Of a stretch of DNA of 23,371 bases, positions 7,956 through 15,687 are shown piece by piece; the first letter of the stretch is position 1, and each line of letters begins with the position of its first letter. Under the pieces are notes generated by a model. The model searched no databases and was not told the origin of the DNA. It saw only the letters and a program-made list of their open reading frames with translations. Source of the stretch: an uncultured Anaerotruncus sp. (GTDB lineage Bacteria; Bacillota; Clostridia; Oscillospirales; Ruminococcaceae); assembly GCA_910586875.1 (NCBI GenBank), contig CAJUJI010000025.1, positions 1 through 23,371 of the forward strand. The letters are read 5' to 3'. The position numbers and the translations under genes are program-made.

Positions 7956-7985
7956 AAGACGGACTGCTTTGCAGTCCGTCTTTTT
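7956..7985 (+). terminator. bidirectional rho-independent terminator
   Basis: AAGACGGACTGC (7956-7967) and GCAGTCCGTCTT (7971-7982) form a 12-bp perfect stem with a TTT loop, followed by a T-run on the plus strand. An A-run on the left gives a T-run on the minus strand too. It sits between the convergent ridA and solute-binding-protein genes and can serve both. Confidence 0.92.
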
Positions 7986-8013
7986 GTGCCAGCAGGCCCT
8001 TAAAGAAGTGCTT

Positions 8014-9336
8014 TTATGATTCCTGTTCCAAGGTCGCGTCCTGTAGCCGGTCAAAGGCCGCCATACATTCCTCTACGGTAGCGCCGTTTAACAGCTCGCG
8101 CACAATCAAACAGGTATTTCCCCATTGCTCCACCTTCATTCCCGCATTGGAACCCAGCACATAGACACCCTCCTCGATTCGGTCGTTGAGCGGCTTTAAA
8201 GAGGGCACGCAATCCACTGATATATTGCGGGAGGGGGAGATCACACGATTGGTTTCGGTATAAACCTGAAGCGCCTTGTCAGAGAGGATAATATCCAAAA
8301 CCTGCAAAGCATCCTCTGCGTGCTCGGCATTTGCGCCGATTGCAAACCCTGTCATTGGCATGACTGGCATTTGCCCCCGGCTGCTGGGAAATCCAATGAC
8401 CTGCATCTCAAAGTCGGTCTTTCCATAGGCGGTTTCGGTATTTGCCGCGCCCCAATAGGCCATAACAATTGGCGTTTTCTGTGCAATAAAATCCGGCTGT
8501 TCTGCCTCGATCGCCTCGCTCACACGGGCCTTTTCCACGTCGATATAGCCGCGGTCGATCAGCGTTTGCAGAAACTCAAAGCCAGGGCGCATATAGTCGC
8601 TGTATCGAGCCTCTCCACTGTTAAGCGCCGCGATTTCTGCCTCGGTATTTCCGCCATTGTACAAATCCGCATAAGCCTGCGCAAAGACAAACGTTTCCAA
8701 CCACCACCGGTTGGCACCAACCGGTGTTTCAATTCCATTCTCTTTGAATACGCGGCAGCATTCCAAAAAATCCTCCGGAGTCTGTGGCAGTGCTAGCTTA
8801 TATTGGTCAAACAGATCCTTATTAACAAACAGACCGTAGGCAACCACCTCTTGAGGGATTGCTACCAATCTTCCATCTACGGTATTGGCGATTCGGATAA
8901 TTTCCCGCAGGTTCTTTGCGCAATCAAGCTCTGATAGATCCATCAACCGGCCTTCGGCGCCCAATGTCAGGATGGTATCCGGATTGAGCAAATATAGATC
9001 GTCCATATTGTTGCGTACCCGATCAAGAGCAACCTGGTCATAGGTTTTATCTTGGTAGTTTTCCGCGGTATAGGTTCTGTAGGCGAGCGTTACCCCCAAA
9101 TCCTCCTCGGCCATGGCGACGGTCAAATCGAATGCGGTCCTTGCAACATTCTCCATATTGGGATTGGTTTTCTCCATAGGGCTGAATAGGTTGACCGTCC
9201 GTTCAGGCTCCGACGGCGCAGAAATTAAGTTCTTTGGGCTCTCCTGCCCTCCACAGGATACCAGCGATAGAGCAATCAGTACTGCCATACAGATGGTACA
9301 CCATCTCTGCACACCGGTTCTCATATGATTCTTCAT
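8014..9336 (-). CDS. extracellular solute-binding lipoprotein
   Basis: This 440-residue protein has a lipoprotein signal peptide: a short basic start, a hydrophobic core, and lipobox LVSC with the lipidated C28. The rest resembles family-1 (sugar-type) ABC substrate-binding proteins, with a typical VDGRLVAIPQEVVAYGLF region, the NKDLFDQYKLALPQTPEDF stretch, and a late PMTGFAIGANAEHAEDAL segment. ATG 9336 overlaps the kinase stop by four bases (ATGA), so it is translated coupled to the histidine kinase. GAAGGGAAG lies just upstream. No permease or ATPase gene is adjacent. It may therefore deliver a ligand to the kinase's outer domain rather than to a transporter, or it may serve a transporter encoded elsewhere. 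The ligand is unknown. An internal ATG at codon 5 is an alternative start. Confidence 0.88.
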   Translation of the reverse strand: MKNHMRTGVQRWCTICMAVLIALSLVSCGGQESPKNLISAPSEPERTVNLFSPMEKTNPNMENVARTAFDLTVAMAEEDLGVTLAYRTYTAENYQDKTYDQVALDRVRNNMDDLYLLNPDTILTLGAEGRLMDLSELDCAKNLREIIRIANTVDGRLVAIPQEVVAYGLFVNKDLFDQYKLALPQTPEDFLECCRVFKENGIETPVGANRWWLETFVFAQAYADLYNGGNTEAEIAALNSGEARYSDYMRPGFEFLQTLIDRGYIDVEKARVSEAIEAEQPDFIAQKTPIVMAYWGAANTETAYGKTDFEMQVIGFPSSRGQMPVMPMTGFAIGANAEHAEDALQVLDIILSDKALQVYTETNRVISPSRNISVDCVPSLKPLNDRIEEGVYVLGSNAGMKVEQWGNTCLIVRELLNGATVEECMAAFDRLQDATLEQES

Positions 9337-11912
9337 GCTTCTTCCCTTCGTTTAATACATTGTTGGATGACCTTTTTTAGCAACTCTACATCCAATGGCT
9401 TTGCTACATGGGCGTCCATACCCGCATCTAAGGCTGCTTTTTCGTCCTCCGCAAAGGCGTTTGCCGTCATAGCAATAATCGGAATGCGTTTTGCATCCTC
9501 CCGTGTCATCGCACGGATGGCCCTTGTGGCGTCATGTCCATTCATGACCGGCATCTGCACATCCATCAAAATTGCATCAAATTCGTCCGCTGCTGCCTGC
9601 TCAAAGCGTTCCACCGCTAGACGGCCATTTTCAACGATCTCGCAGGAGGCGCCCTCCATTTCCAAAAGCTCCACCAGAATTTCAGCGTTGATTTCGTTGT
9701 CCTCCGCAGCGAGAAACCGCAGCCCCTCCAAATTGCTGATAGCCTCTGATTCTGCACGATACTTTTCTTCCCCAGGAACCGCCCAAATCTCCGCGATTTT
9801 TTCCTGGAATGCGCTGACAAAAAACGGCTTGGTAAGAACCCCTGCATAGCCAATCTGTTGTGCCTGATCGGTTCCTTCGGTGTCGTATTCCGCCAGGAAT
9901 ACAATCGGTGTATGCGCAGAAAGCGCCTTGCGAATTTCCTCAGCCGCTTGCATTCCATCCAAATCGGGCGTATCCCAATCCAGCACGACCAGCTGATAGG
10001 CTCCATCGCTGTTTTGAATCTGGCGCATAGCCTCCTGCATATTCGCAGCGATATCCAGTGTAACACCTGTATCGCTCATGAGCGCCTGCATGTTCTCGCG
10101 GTTCTTCGGGTCTTCATCCACCGCAAGAATTCGTGAAATGCCTCGTTTTTCCCAGAACTGCCGGTCCGCTTGCCCCTCCAAAATCCGCAATTCCAGCTCG
10201 ACCCGGAACAGAGAACCACGCGCAACCTCACTGAAGACCTCGATGGTTCCACCCATCAGCTCCACAATGCTCTTGGTGATCGCCATACCCAGGCCGGTTC
10301 CCTGTACCTTGTTGGTGGTGCTGTTTTCTGCTCTGGTAAAGGCGTCAAAAATCGTTTTGAGGTATTCCGGCGTCATTCCATAGCCGTTGTCCTCCACCTC
10401 GATGCGGATGTGCTCATACTGGTTTGAGCGCTGCCCCAGCCCGATGATACGGAACCAGATGTGTCCGCCCTCCGGTGTATATTTGACAGCGTTCGAGAGC
10501 AGATTGATCAAAATTTGGTTGATGCGTGTTTCGTCCCCGATCAAATACTCATGCCGGATGCCGCTCACGTCCACATGAAACTCCTGCTGTTTTGCTTTGG
10601 CCATCGGCTGGATGATCGCATCCACAGACGAAATCACATCGTTGAGCGCAAACTTCTCGAGGTTGAGCACGACCTTTCCGCTCTCGATTTTGGAAACGTC
10701 CAGAATATCGTTGATCAGGCTGAGCAAATGCTGGCCAGAGGAGGTGATTTTCTTTGTGTATTCCCGTACCTTGGCTGGATTTTCCGCATCCTTAGCAAGC
10801 AGAGCGGTAAAGCCCAGCACCGCATTCATCGGCGTGCGGATGTCATGGGACATGTTTGAGAGAAACATCGTTTTAGATTCACTGGCAATTTGGGCAGCCT
10901 GCAATGCCTCGGAGAGCTGTTGATTGTAGAGCTTTCGCTCTGCCTCTCGTTCGGTTCGGATTTTATCCTGTTGTTTCCAATTGAGATAATACAGCAGAAT
11001 GCACAGGAAAAATGCCAAAAGAATAGACACAACAACGATAAAAATATTTTGGTTGACCGTTTTCCCTTCCTGTTGGATGGCCTCCACAGGCACATAGCCT
11101 ACCAGAAAAATCGTTCCGTCGTTGACCGACCACATGTAATTAAGCGCCTGCACCTTTCGGATGTCATGGTAAAACAGGATATTTTCCCCATTCTGCAAAC
11201 AAGCCTCCACTTCATCGTGGATTTGCGGGTCTTTGATATCATTTGCTCTGTAAAAATCGTCCAAGTTCAGATGCCCTGCACTTCGCATCCCCATTCCTTT
11301 GGGCTTTAAGACAAACCGCTCACTTTCGGCGTCCATAATATACAGCGACGCCTGCTTATTGTAAAAGCCATCTGGGAGAGATTTGTCAATAGCATCATAG
11401 ATATATTCGGCATAAAGTGTGCCAATCTCCTGTCCATCCCGTTGGACAGGGCATTTGATGGTGTAGGACCAGGTTCCCATATAATTGAGGTAAGACTGAG
11501 AGACCGGCATATCCAAAATCGTCCCACCCGCGGAAAAGTTTAGACCTTCCTCGGTAAACGGCTCCCCTGTATTGGAAACCCCCTCTGTTTTGCCGGAAAG
11601 GATGAGGGATACCTTAGCCATCGTCTGATTTCGTGTATAGCTGCGAATATAAGCCTCTGGGTCGTCGGCCCATGCGACATCTTGGGCAATCAGCAGCTGA
11701 AACTCCGCCTCATTGCGCAAAATCGCCTCGATGGTGCATTGGATCAGATCCAGACTTTCACTCAGATTTTGGATAGCGGACTGGGACATCTCCCTAGAGA
11801 TTTTCCGCGAGACAGAGGAGACAATCATCCCTAAAATACAAAAAACCAAAACAATAGAGAAGAGCAGGGAGGACCCTTTGCGTTTTTCTCTTATGTTTGG
11901 TTTCTGTCTCAT
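9333..11912 (-). CDS. membrane hybrid histidine kinase with two receiver domains
   Basis: With the preferred ATG at 11912 the protein has 859 residues. Order of parts: basic N-terminus; membrane helix about 15-34; a roughly 250-residue extracytoplasmic sensor of Cache type; membrane helix about 289-311; linker coiled coil; HisKA with phospho-acceptor H356 in NMSHDIRTP; HATPase with the N box (LLSNAVKYTPEG) and G boxes (EDNGYGM, GTGLGMAI); receiver 1 with acceptor D645; receiver 2 with acceptor D784. No HPt or DNA-binding output is attached, so signalling must pass to an unlinked partner. Upstream in-frame starts exist at 11924 (ATG) and 11978 (GTG); neither has a convincing ribosome binding site. 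The short basic segment before the first helix favours 11912 or 11924. It is the first gene of a two-gene unit with the solute-binding lipoprotein. Confidence 0.92.
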   Translation of the reverse strand: MRQKPNIREKRKGSSLLFSIVLVFCILGMIVSSVSRKISREMSQSAIQNLSESLDLIQCTIEAILRNEAEFQLLIAQDVAWADDPEAYIRSYTRNQTMAKVSLILSGKTEGVSNTGEPFTEEGLNFSAGGTILDMPVSQSYLNYMGTWSYTIKCPVQRDGQEIGTLYAEYIYDAIDKSLPDGFYNKQASLYIMDAESERFVLKPKGMGMRSAGHLNLDDFYRANDIKDPQIHDEVEACLQNGENILFYHDIRKVQALNYMWSVNDGTIFLVGYVPVEAIQQEGKTVNQNIFIVVVSILLAFFLCILLYYLNWKQQDKIRTEREAERKLYNQQLSEALQAAQIASESKTMFLSNMSHDIRTPMNAVLGFTALLAKDAENPAKVREYTKKITSSGQHLLSLINDILDVSKIESGKVVLNLEKFALNDVISSVDAIIQPMAKAKQQEFHVDVSGIRHEYLIGDETRINQILINLLSNAVKYTPEGGHIWFRIIGLGQRSNQYEHIRIEVEDNGYGMTPEYLKTIFDAFTRAENSTTNKVQGTGLGMAITKSIVELMGGTIEVFSEVARGSLFRVELELRILEGQADRQFWEKRGISRILAVDEDPKNRENMQALMSDTGVTLDIAANMQEAMRQIQNSDGAYQLVVLDWDTPDLDGMQAAEEIRKALSAHTPIVFLAEYDTEGTDQAQQIGYAGVLTKPFFVSAFQEKIAEIWAVPGEEKYRAESEAISNLEGLRFLAAEDNEINAEILVELLEMEGASCEIVENGRLAVERFEQAAADEFDAILMDVQMPVMNGHDATRAIRAMTREDAKRIPIIAMTANAFAEDEKAALDAGMDAHVAKPLDVELLKKVIQQCIKRREEA

Positions 11913-12013
11913 TGCAATCACCATTCCGACATCTGGGAGAGCACCCAAAAATCGCCAGCAAAAAATGTTTGGTGGCACTTGTACAGAGCGAGGTCTGTTT
12001 ATAACTATGTTTT

Positions 12014-12043
12014 ATTATACTATTTTTTTCAGTGAAGTGTCAA
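12014..12043 (-). promoter_or_regulatory. sigma-A promoter of the kinase/binding-protein unit
   Basis: On the minus strand, consensus TTGACA (12043-12038) and TATAAT (12019-12014) are separated by 18 bases. Transcription would start near 12007, giving a leader of about 95 bases before the preferred kinase start. Both boxes are perfect six-base matches. Confidence 0.82.
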
Positions 12044-12120
12044 TAGTTTTCATGTAGGGGCGGATCGCCTGTGTAAGGATACTACATAATTGTGAAATAT
12101 TTAGCGGGATAACACAGCAA

Positions 12121-12168
12121 AAACAAAAAGGAGCGGTGGTCAGCAAAATTATGCGCACCGCTCCTTTT
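12121..12168 (-). terminator. terminator of the radical SAM/glycosyltransferase operon
   Basis: AAAAGGAGCGGTG (12126-12138) and CACCGCTCCTTTT (12156-12168) form a 13-bp perfect stem. Reading on the minus strand it ends in CTCCTTTTTGTTTTTG, a good T-tract. It lies about 50 bases after the last radical SAM gene and before the kinase promoter, so it insulates the two minus-strand units. Confidence 0.9.
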
Positions 12169-12219
12169 ATTTTAAATGATACCATTCATCGCCCATTATG
12201 GACAGCTCAGGAGCGCCAC

Positions 12220-13071
12220 TCAAATTCTGAAAGGCAGCTCATCCAAGCTTTCAACCTGAATAGCGGGCTTTAGCCGCGGGGTGTCTGCGGATAGGCATTT
12301 ACAATAGCGGCAGCTTTCCAGGTAGGGCAGACGGGACACATCTGTGTAAGTGTCCATTTTCTCCCGTTTGCGTTCCCAAGATTCCGAGTCATCGAATAGG
12401 TCGATGCACTGTGCCTCAAATTCTGGCGCCTTTGCATCGACAATTCCACGGTCGTTCAGCTGAAACTGCATGTGGCAGGGCATCAGCAGACCATTGATAA
12501 TATTGCAGCAATGCTTTAGCTTTTGCGCCTGCCCACAATTCAGGTAGGCTTGTTTTGCATCCTTGATGTCGCGGAAGGGCTCTTCCGGCGCGATAAAATC
12601 CACCCAACCGCCATAGTGACGTTTTTCGCTGTACATGTCGCGCCACTCGCAGTCGATACCGGCATGTCTGAGCTTCTCCAGATTTTCCTGCACCTTTGGG
12701 GAAAGCTCGGGGCCGTAATCGTCGATAATGATGTGAATTTTTTCTTTGTAATCTCGCCACACATCAATTAACGCATCGGAAATTAAGATGCTGCCATTGG
12801 TTGCGGTTTTGAACATATCCGCCTTCTCGAAAAAATGCTGGCGGTTATACAGCCAAATTTCCGGAAAATCCTCCCGCAAAAGTGGCTCGCCGCCCATATA
12901 TTCAAAAATTTCGTAGTTGCCAAGCCGGAATGCCCGCTCAGCAGTTTGTTTGATGTAGTCGGTTGTAGGGTGAAACGGCTTTTTATAATAGGGGGCACAA
13001 AGGATGCAGTTCTTACATTTTAAATTACATGCAAGGGTGACAATGACAATCGTATGTGGATACTTTTTCAT
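12220..13071 (-). CDS. short radical SAM protein with twitch-like C-terminus (copy 1)
   Basis: This 283-residue radical SAM enzyme has the 4Fe-4S motif C15-x3-C19-x2-C22 (ACNLKCKNC) and the SAM-binding GGEP (60-63). The family marks are DYG (118-120) and GGW (154-156). A C-terminal set C179, C199 and C254-x2-C257 could hold one auxiliary 4Fe-4S cluster in the manner of BtrN-type twitch domains. The start at 13071 is chosen because GAGGT lies seven bases upstream and the motif then sits at the usual distance. A longer ORF would overlap the previous gene by 29 bases. It is the last gene of the operon and is paralogous to the products at 19625-20434 and 20427-21236. The reaction is unknown; a single auxiliary cluster is typical of radical dehydrogenases and epimerases. 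Confidence 0.88.
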   Translation of the reverse strand: MKKYPHTIVIVTLACNLKCKNCILCAPYYKKPFHPTTDYIKQTAERAFRLGNYEIFEYMGGEPLLREDFPEIWLYNRQHFFEKADMFKTATNGSILISDALIDVWRDYKEKIHIIIDDYGPELSPKVQENLEKLRHAGIDCEWRDMYSEKRHYGGWVDFIAPEEPFRDIKDAKQAYLNCGQAQKLKHCCNIINGLLMPCHMQFQLNDRGIVDAKAPEFEAQCIDLFDDSESWERKREKMDTYTDVSRLPYLESCRYCKCLSADTPRLKPAIQVESLDELPFRI

Positions 13072-13108
13072 TTTTTCTACCTCGCTGTTTTCTACAGAAT
13101 TGATACGT

Positions 13109-14398
13109 TTAATGGCGTTGGTAGCCCTGTTTTTCAATCGCCGCTGTGATCTGCTGGTTTTCGGTCGCAGAATATTGCCAGTTGGGGATGGACACCGGGA
13201 TTTTTTCCTTGATCAAGGCGATGTATAGATCGGTGGTGAAGGCCAGCTGGTGGTCATCGATATCCTTCCATCCGTGATAATTGCGGCTGATGATCACATT
13301 TTGCACCTTCAAATCCTTGCATAGCGCGACAAATCCTTTGGCATCCGTTGCGTTATCGTTTATGCCAGGCAACACAATATATTTCAGCTCGACAGCGCCG
13401 TGTTTGGCATACGCTCTTAAATTTTCACACACCCGTTCGAAGGCATCAAGCCCTTTAATGGTCTGAAAGGTTTCAGCGGTGCCGGCGTCCATGCTGACGT
13501 AAATATAGCTCAGACCACGATCTAATATTTGCGCAATTTTGGGGTGAAAAAGAATCGCATTGGTAAAAAATACATTTGGATAGGCGCTGACAGATTGCAG
13601 GATCTCCTCGCGGTAGGGGTGGACTGTAATTTCACCAGGGAGAACATCGCACCGGAAATCCTCGTCGACCAATCCGTTTTGCTCTAAATAGTGGATAAAA
13701 GCGAGGTAGCTGAATGTGGCGGATGGTTTTACAGCCGTGGACAACGGTTTACTAACCGTGCAATAGGAGCAATGGATATTGCATCCGCTGTAATCGTCAA
13801 TATATAAATGTCGGATTCCATCGCGCTTAGGCCAATATTGTGTTTGAATATTTCTGCATCCAAAACATGCGGACCCTTCCTTTCCGGAGCGGACGTCTTG
13901 AATCAAAGAGGAACGGACCTTTAAAAATTCTGGAACCGAATGCTCAGGAGCGCGGTCAACAGAGACGTTGGGCGGAAAATTGCGCCCGAAATTGTTAAAA
14001 CAAAAGCCTAAACCGTTGTTTTGAATCAATAGATACCCTTGCAGATATTCACAGCTTGCATACTTTTCGACCGGCTCAAAATTGAGAATCCGCTCGGCAG
14101 GGATATGCAGCTGCTCGGTTAGATATCCAAATACCGCGTATTTTGCGGGGAAGGCGAGGGAGACGTAAATATTGGCATCCGGAAATTGCTCCAAGGCTTG
14201 AGCAATAGACATGACCGGCAATCCTAAAAACAAAGAGGCGTATTTTCGCTCGTCGGCATCTGCAAAGCAAACACCATCCTTTAAATCCGGAATAGGGAAC
14301 CGGTTGTAGGTATTGATACTGCCAGAAAATAAATATTGTGCCTGCCTTCCCGCTCCATAGAAGATGATCTTGCTTTTTGCCAAAGTGTGTTCCATCAT
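13109..14398 (-). CDS. long radical SAM protein with N-terminal Rossmann-like domain (copy 1)
   Basis: 429 residues. Residues about 8-108 form a Rossmann-like domain opening with IIFYGAGRQA and ending in RILNFEPV, of the type seen at the ends of sugar-modifying methyltransferases and sugar-nucleotide enzymes. Four cysteines follow (C116, C133 and C178-x2-C181). The radical SAM core begins with C206-x3-C210-x2-C213 (GCNIHCSYC), then PGE (254-256), a MDAGTAETF strand (303-311) and LKYIVLPGINDN (338-349). The first ATG overlaps the previous stop (ATGA). The second ATG, immediately after, is better spaced from GAGGTG and may be the true start. The two genes immediately upstream encode paralogs of the same layout. 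Function is not known; a role in modifying a sugar or sugar-linked substrate is inferred from the domain and the glycosyltransferase neighbours. Confidence 0.87.
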   Translation of the reverse strand: MMEHTLAKSKIIFYGAGRQAQYLFSGSINTYNRFPIPDLKDGVCFADADERKYASLFLGLPVMSIAQALEQFPDANIYVSLAFPAKYAVFGYLTEQLHIPAERILNFEPVEKYASCEYLQGYLLIQNNGLGFCFNNFGRNFPPNVSVDRAPEHSVPEFLKVRSSLIQDVRSGKEGSACFGCRNIQTQYWPKRDGIRHLYIDDYSGCNIHCSYCTVSKPLSTAVKPSATFSYLAFIHYLEQNGLVDEDFRCDVLPGEITVHPYREEILQSVSAYPNVFFTNAILFHPKIAQILDRGLSYIYVSMDAGTAETFQTIKGLDAFERVCENLRAYAKHGAVELKYIVLPGINDNATDAKGFVALCKDLKVQNVIISRNYHGWKDIDDHQLAFTTDLYIALIKEKIPVSIPNWQYSATENQQITAAIEKQGYQRH

Positions 14399-15687
14399 AT
14401 CACCTCATCCGAAAGCTTTAAAATATGTGCCACGCGCGCCTCATATTTATAATAAAGCCCCTGCGCAGACAGTCCATCCTTCAGCCGCTGAATCATTTCA
14501 AGGGTATGCTGTTGGACCTTCTCTTTGTGGTAGAAGTCAAACGAGAGTGTAATAATCATCGGGCGAATCTCTTTGCAGAAGTCAATAAAGCCGTCGATAT
14601 CCCGGGGGTTGTCATTGGTGCCAGGAAGAAAAATATATTTTGGCTCGACAGCACCAGCGCCAGCTTGACGGTACTGGCGAAGGTTATTTTGTACCTTCTC
14701 AAAGAAATCGCGGTTCTTTATGGTGGCAAAGGTCTCTTTTGTACCGGCATCCAAGCTTACAATCAGCGATGCCCGCCCACTTTTCAGCAGCTCATAGATC
14801 TGCTGATTAAAGATTGACGCATTTGTTGCAATCGAGACCGTCTCCGCATAGCGGGCGGTGACCTCCAACATCTGCTCTCGATATGGATTGACACAAATTT
14901 CACCGCTGGTAATATCAACATGCAAGTCCGGCGAAAGCATATCGTGCTTTGAAAACAGCTCAAACGCGCGCGCAAAGTCAAAGACCTTTTCCACCTTTTT
15001 CTCTGAAAAAATTGGGGCATCACAATAGCTGCAACGGAAGTTGCATCTGCCATCGGTTGCAAGATTATAGGTGCGAATTTTTTTTGTGGCAGCAAAATAG
15101 CTTTCTTTTACGTTTGCACAATGAAAACAGGTGCCGTTGTCGACGCCTAAGGCAAGCTCCTCGGTTACACGGTCGCGAAAGCGGCAGAATTCATCACAAA
15201 GCGTATCATATCCTGTGAATTGTAGGGTTGGCGTTTTTCGGATGTTATCACAAATATGAATTTGGCGGTTTAAAGCTTTGTTTTCATCGAAGCCTTCAAA
15301 TGCAAAAAACATTTTTTCCGCATAGCGGCACCCCTTTTTGAATAGAACCGGCTCAAAATTGAGGATTCTGTTTGCAGGAATCTTTTTTTCATACAGGAGG
15401 TATCCAATAATTTCAAATTTGAAATTTTTTGCGGCGACCCAAATGTAGGCATCCGGATAGCGCGCGAAAGCCGAATCTGGTGATAAAACATCTACAGCAT
15501 CGATTTTAAATTTTTGCGCCTGCGGATTGCGGTCACAAATACACCCGTGAAAGGGTTTTCCAAAATGCCTGCACCAATCTTCGATTGCCCATACTGCATC
15601 CATTCCTACACCATATAAGATAAGCGGCTTTCCAACCGCGTTTTCCTCGATGCTGCGGAGGAATAGGCTTTTTTCAAACAATTTCAT
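14395..15687 (-). CDS. long radical SAM protein with N-terminal Rossmann-like domain (copy 2)
   Basis: 430 residues with the same layout as its neighbours. A Rossmann-like segment (LILYGVGMDAVWA near 22, DVLSPDSAFARYPDAYIWV at 66-84) ends in RILNFEPV (107-114). Four cysteines follow (C120, C146 and C187-x2-C190). The radical SAM motif is C215-x3-C219-x2-C222 (RCNFRCSYC), followed by SGE (261-263), SLDAGTKETF and PKYIFLPGTNDN. AAGGAGC lies seven bases before ATG 15687, which overlaps the preceding stop, and its own stop overlaps the next start, so the three long copies are translationally coupled in a row. Probably a product of tandem duplication and divergence. It presumably acts on a related but different substrate position. 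Confidence 0.87.
   Translation of the reverse strand: MKLFEKSLFLRSIEENAVGKPLILYGVGMDAVWAIEDWCRHFGKPFHGCICDRNPQAQKFKIDAVDVLSPDSAFARYPDAYIWVAAKNFKFEIIGYLLYEKKIPANRILNFEPVLFKKGCRYAEKMFFAFEGFDENKALNRQIHICDNIRKTPTLQFTGYDTLCDEFCRFRDRVTEELALGVDNGTCFHCANVKESYFAATKKIRTYNLATDGRCNFRCSYCDAPIFSEKKVEKVFDFARAFELFSKHDMLSPDLHVDITSGEICVNPYREQMLEVTARYAETVSIATNASIFNQQIYELLKSGRASLIVSLDAGTKETFATIKNRDFFEKVQNNLRQYRQAGAGAVEPKYIFLPGTNDNPRDIDGFIDFCKEIRPMIITLSFDFYHKEKVQQHTLEMIQRLKDGLSAQGLYYKYEARVAHILKLSDEVI

Noticed and set aside
12068..12119. CTGTGT and ACACAG inverted arms in the gap upstream of the kinase promoter
   Set aside because: Only six bases match, the arms are about 40 bases apart and the inner sequence does not extend the pairing, so chance is likely.
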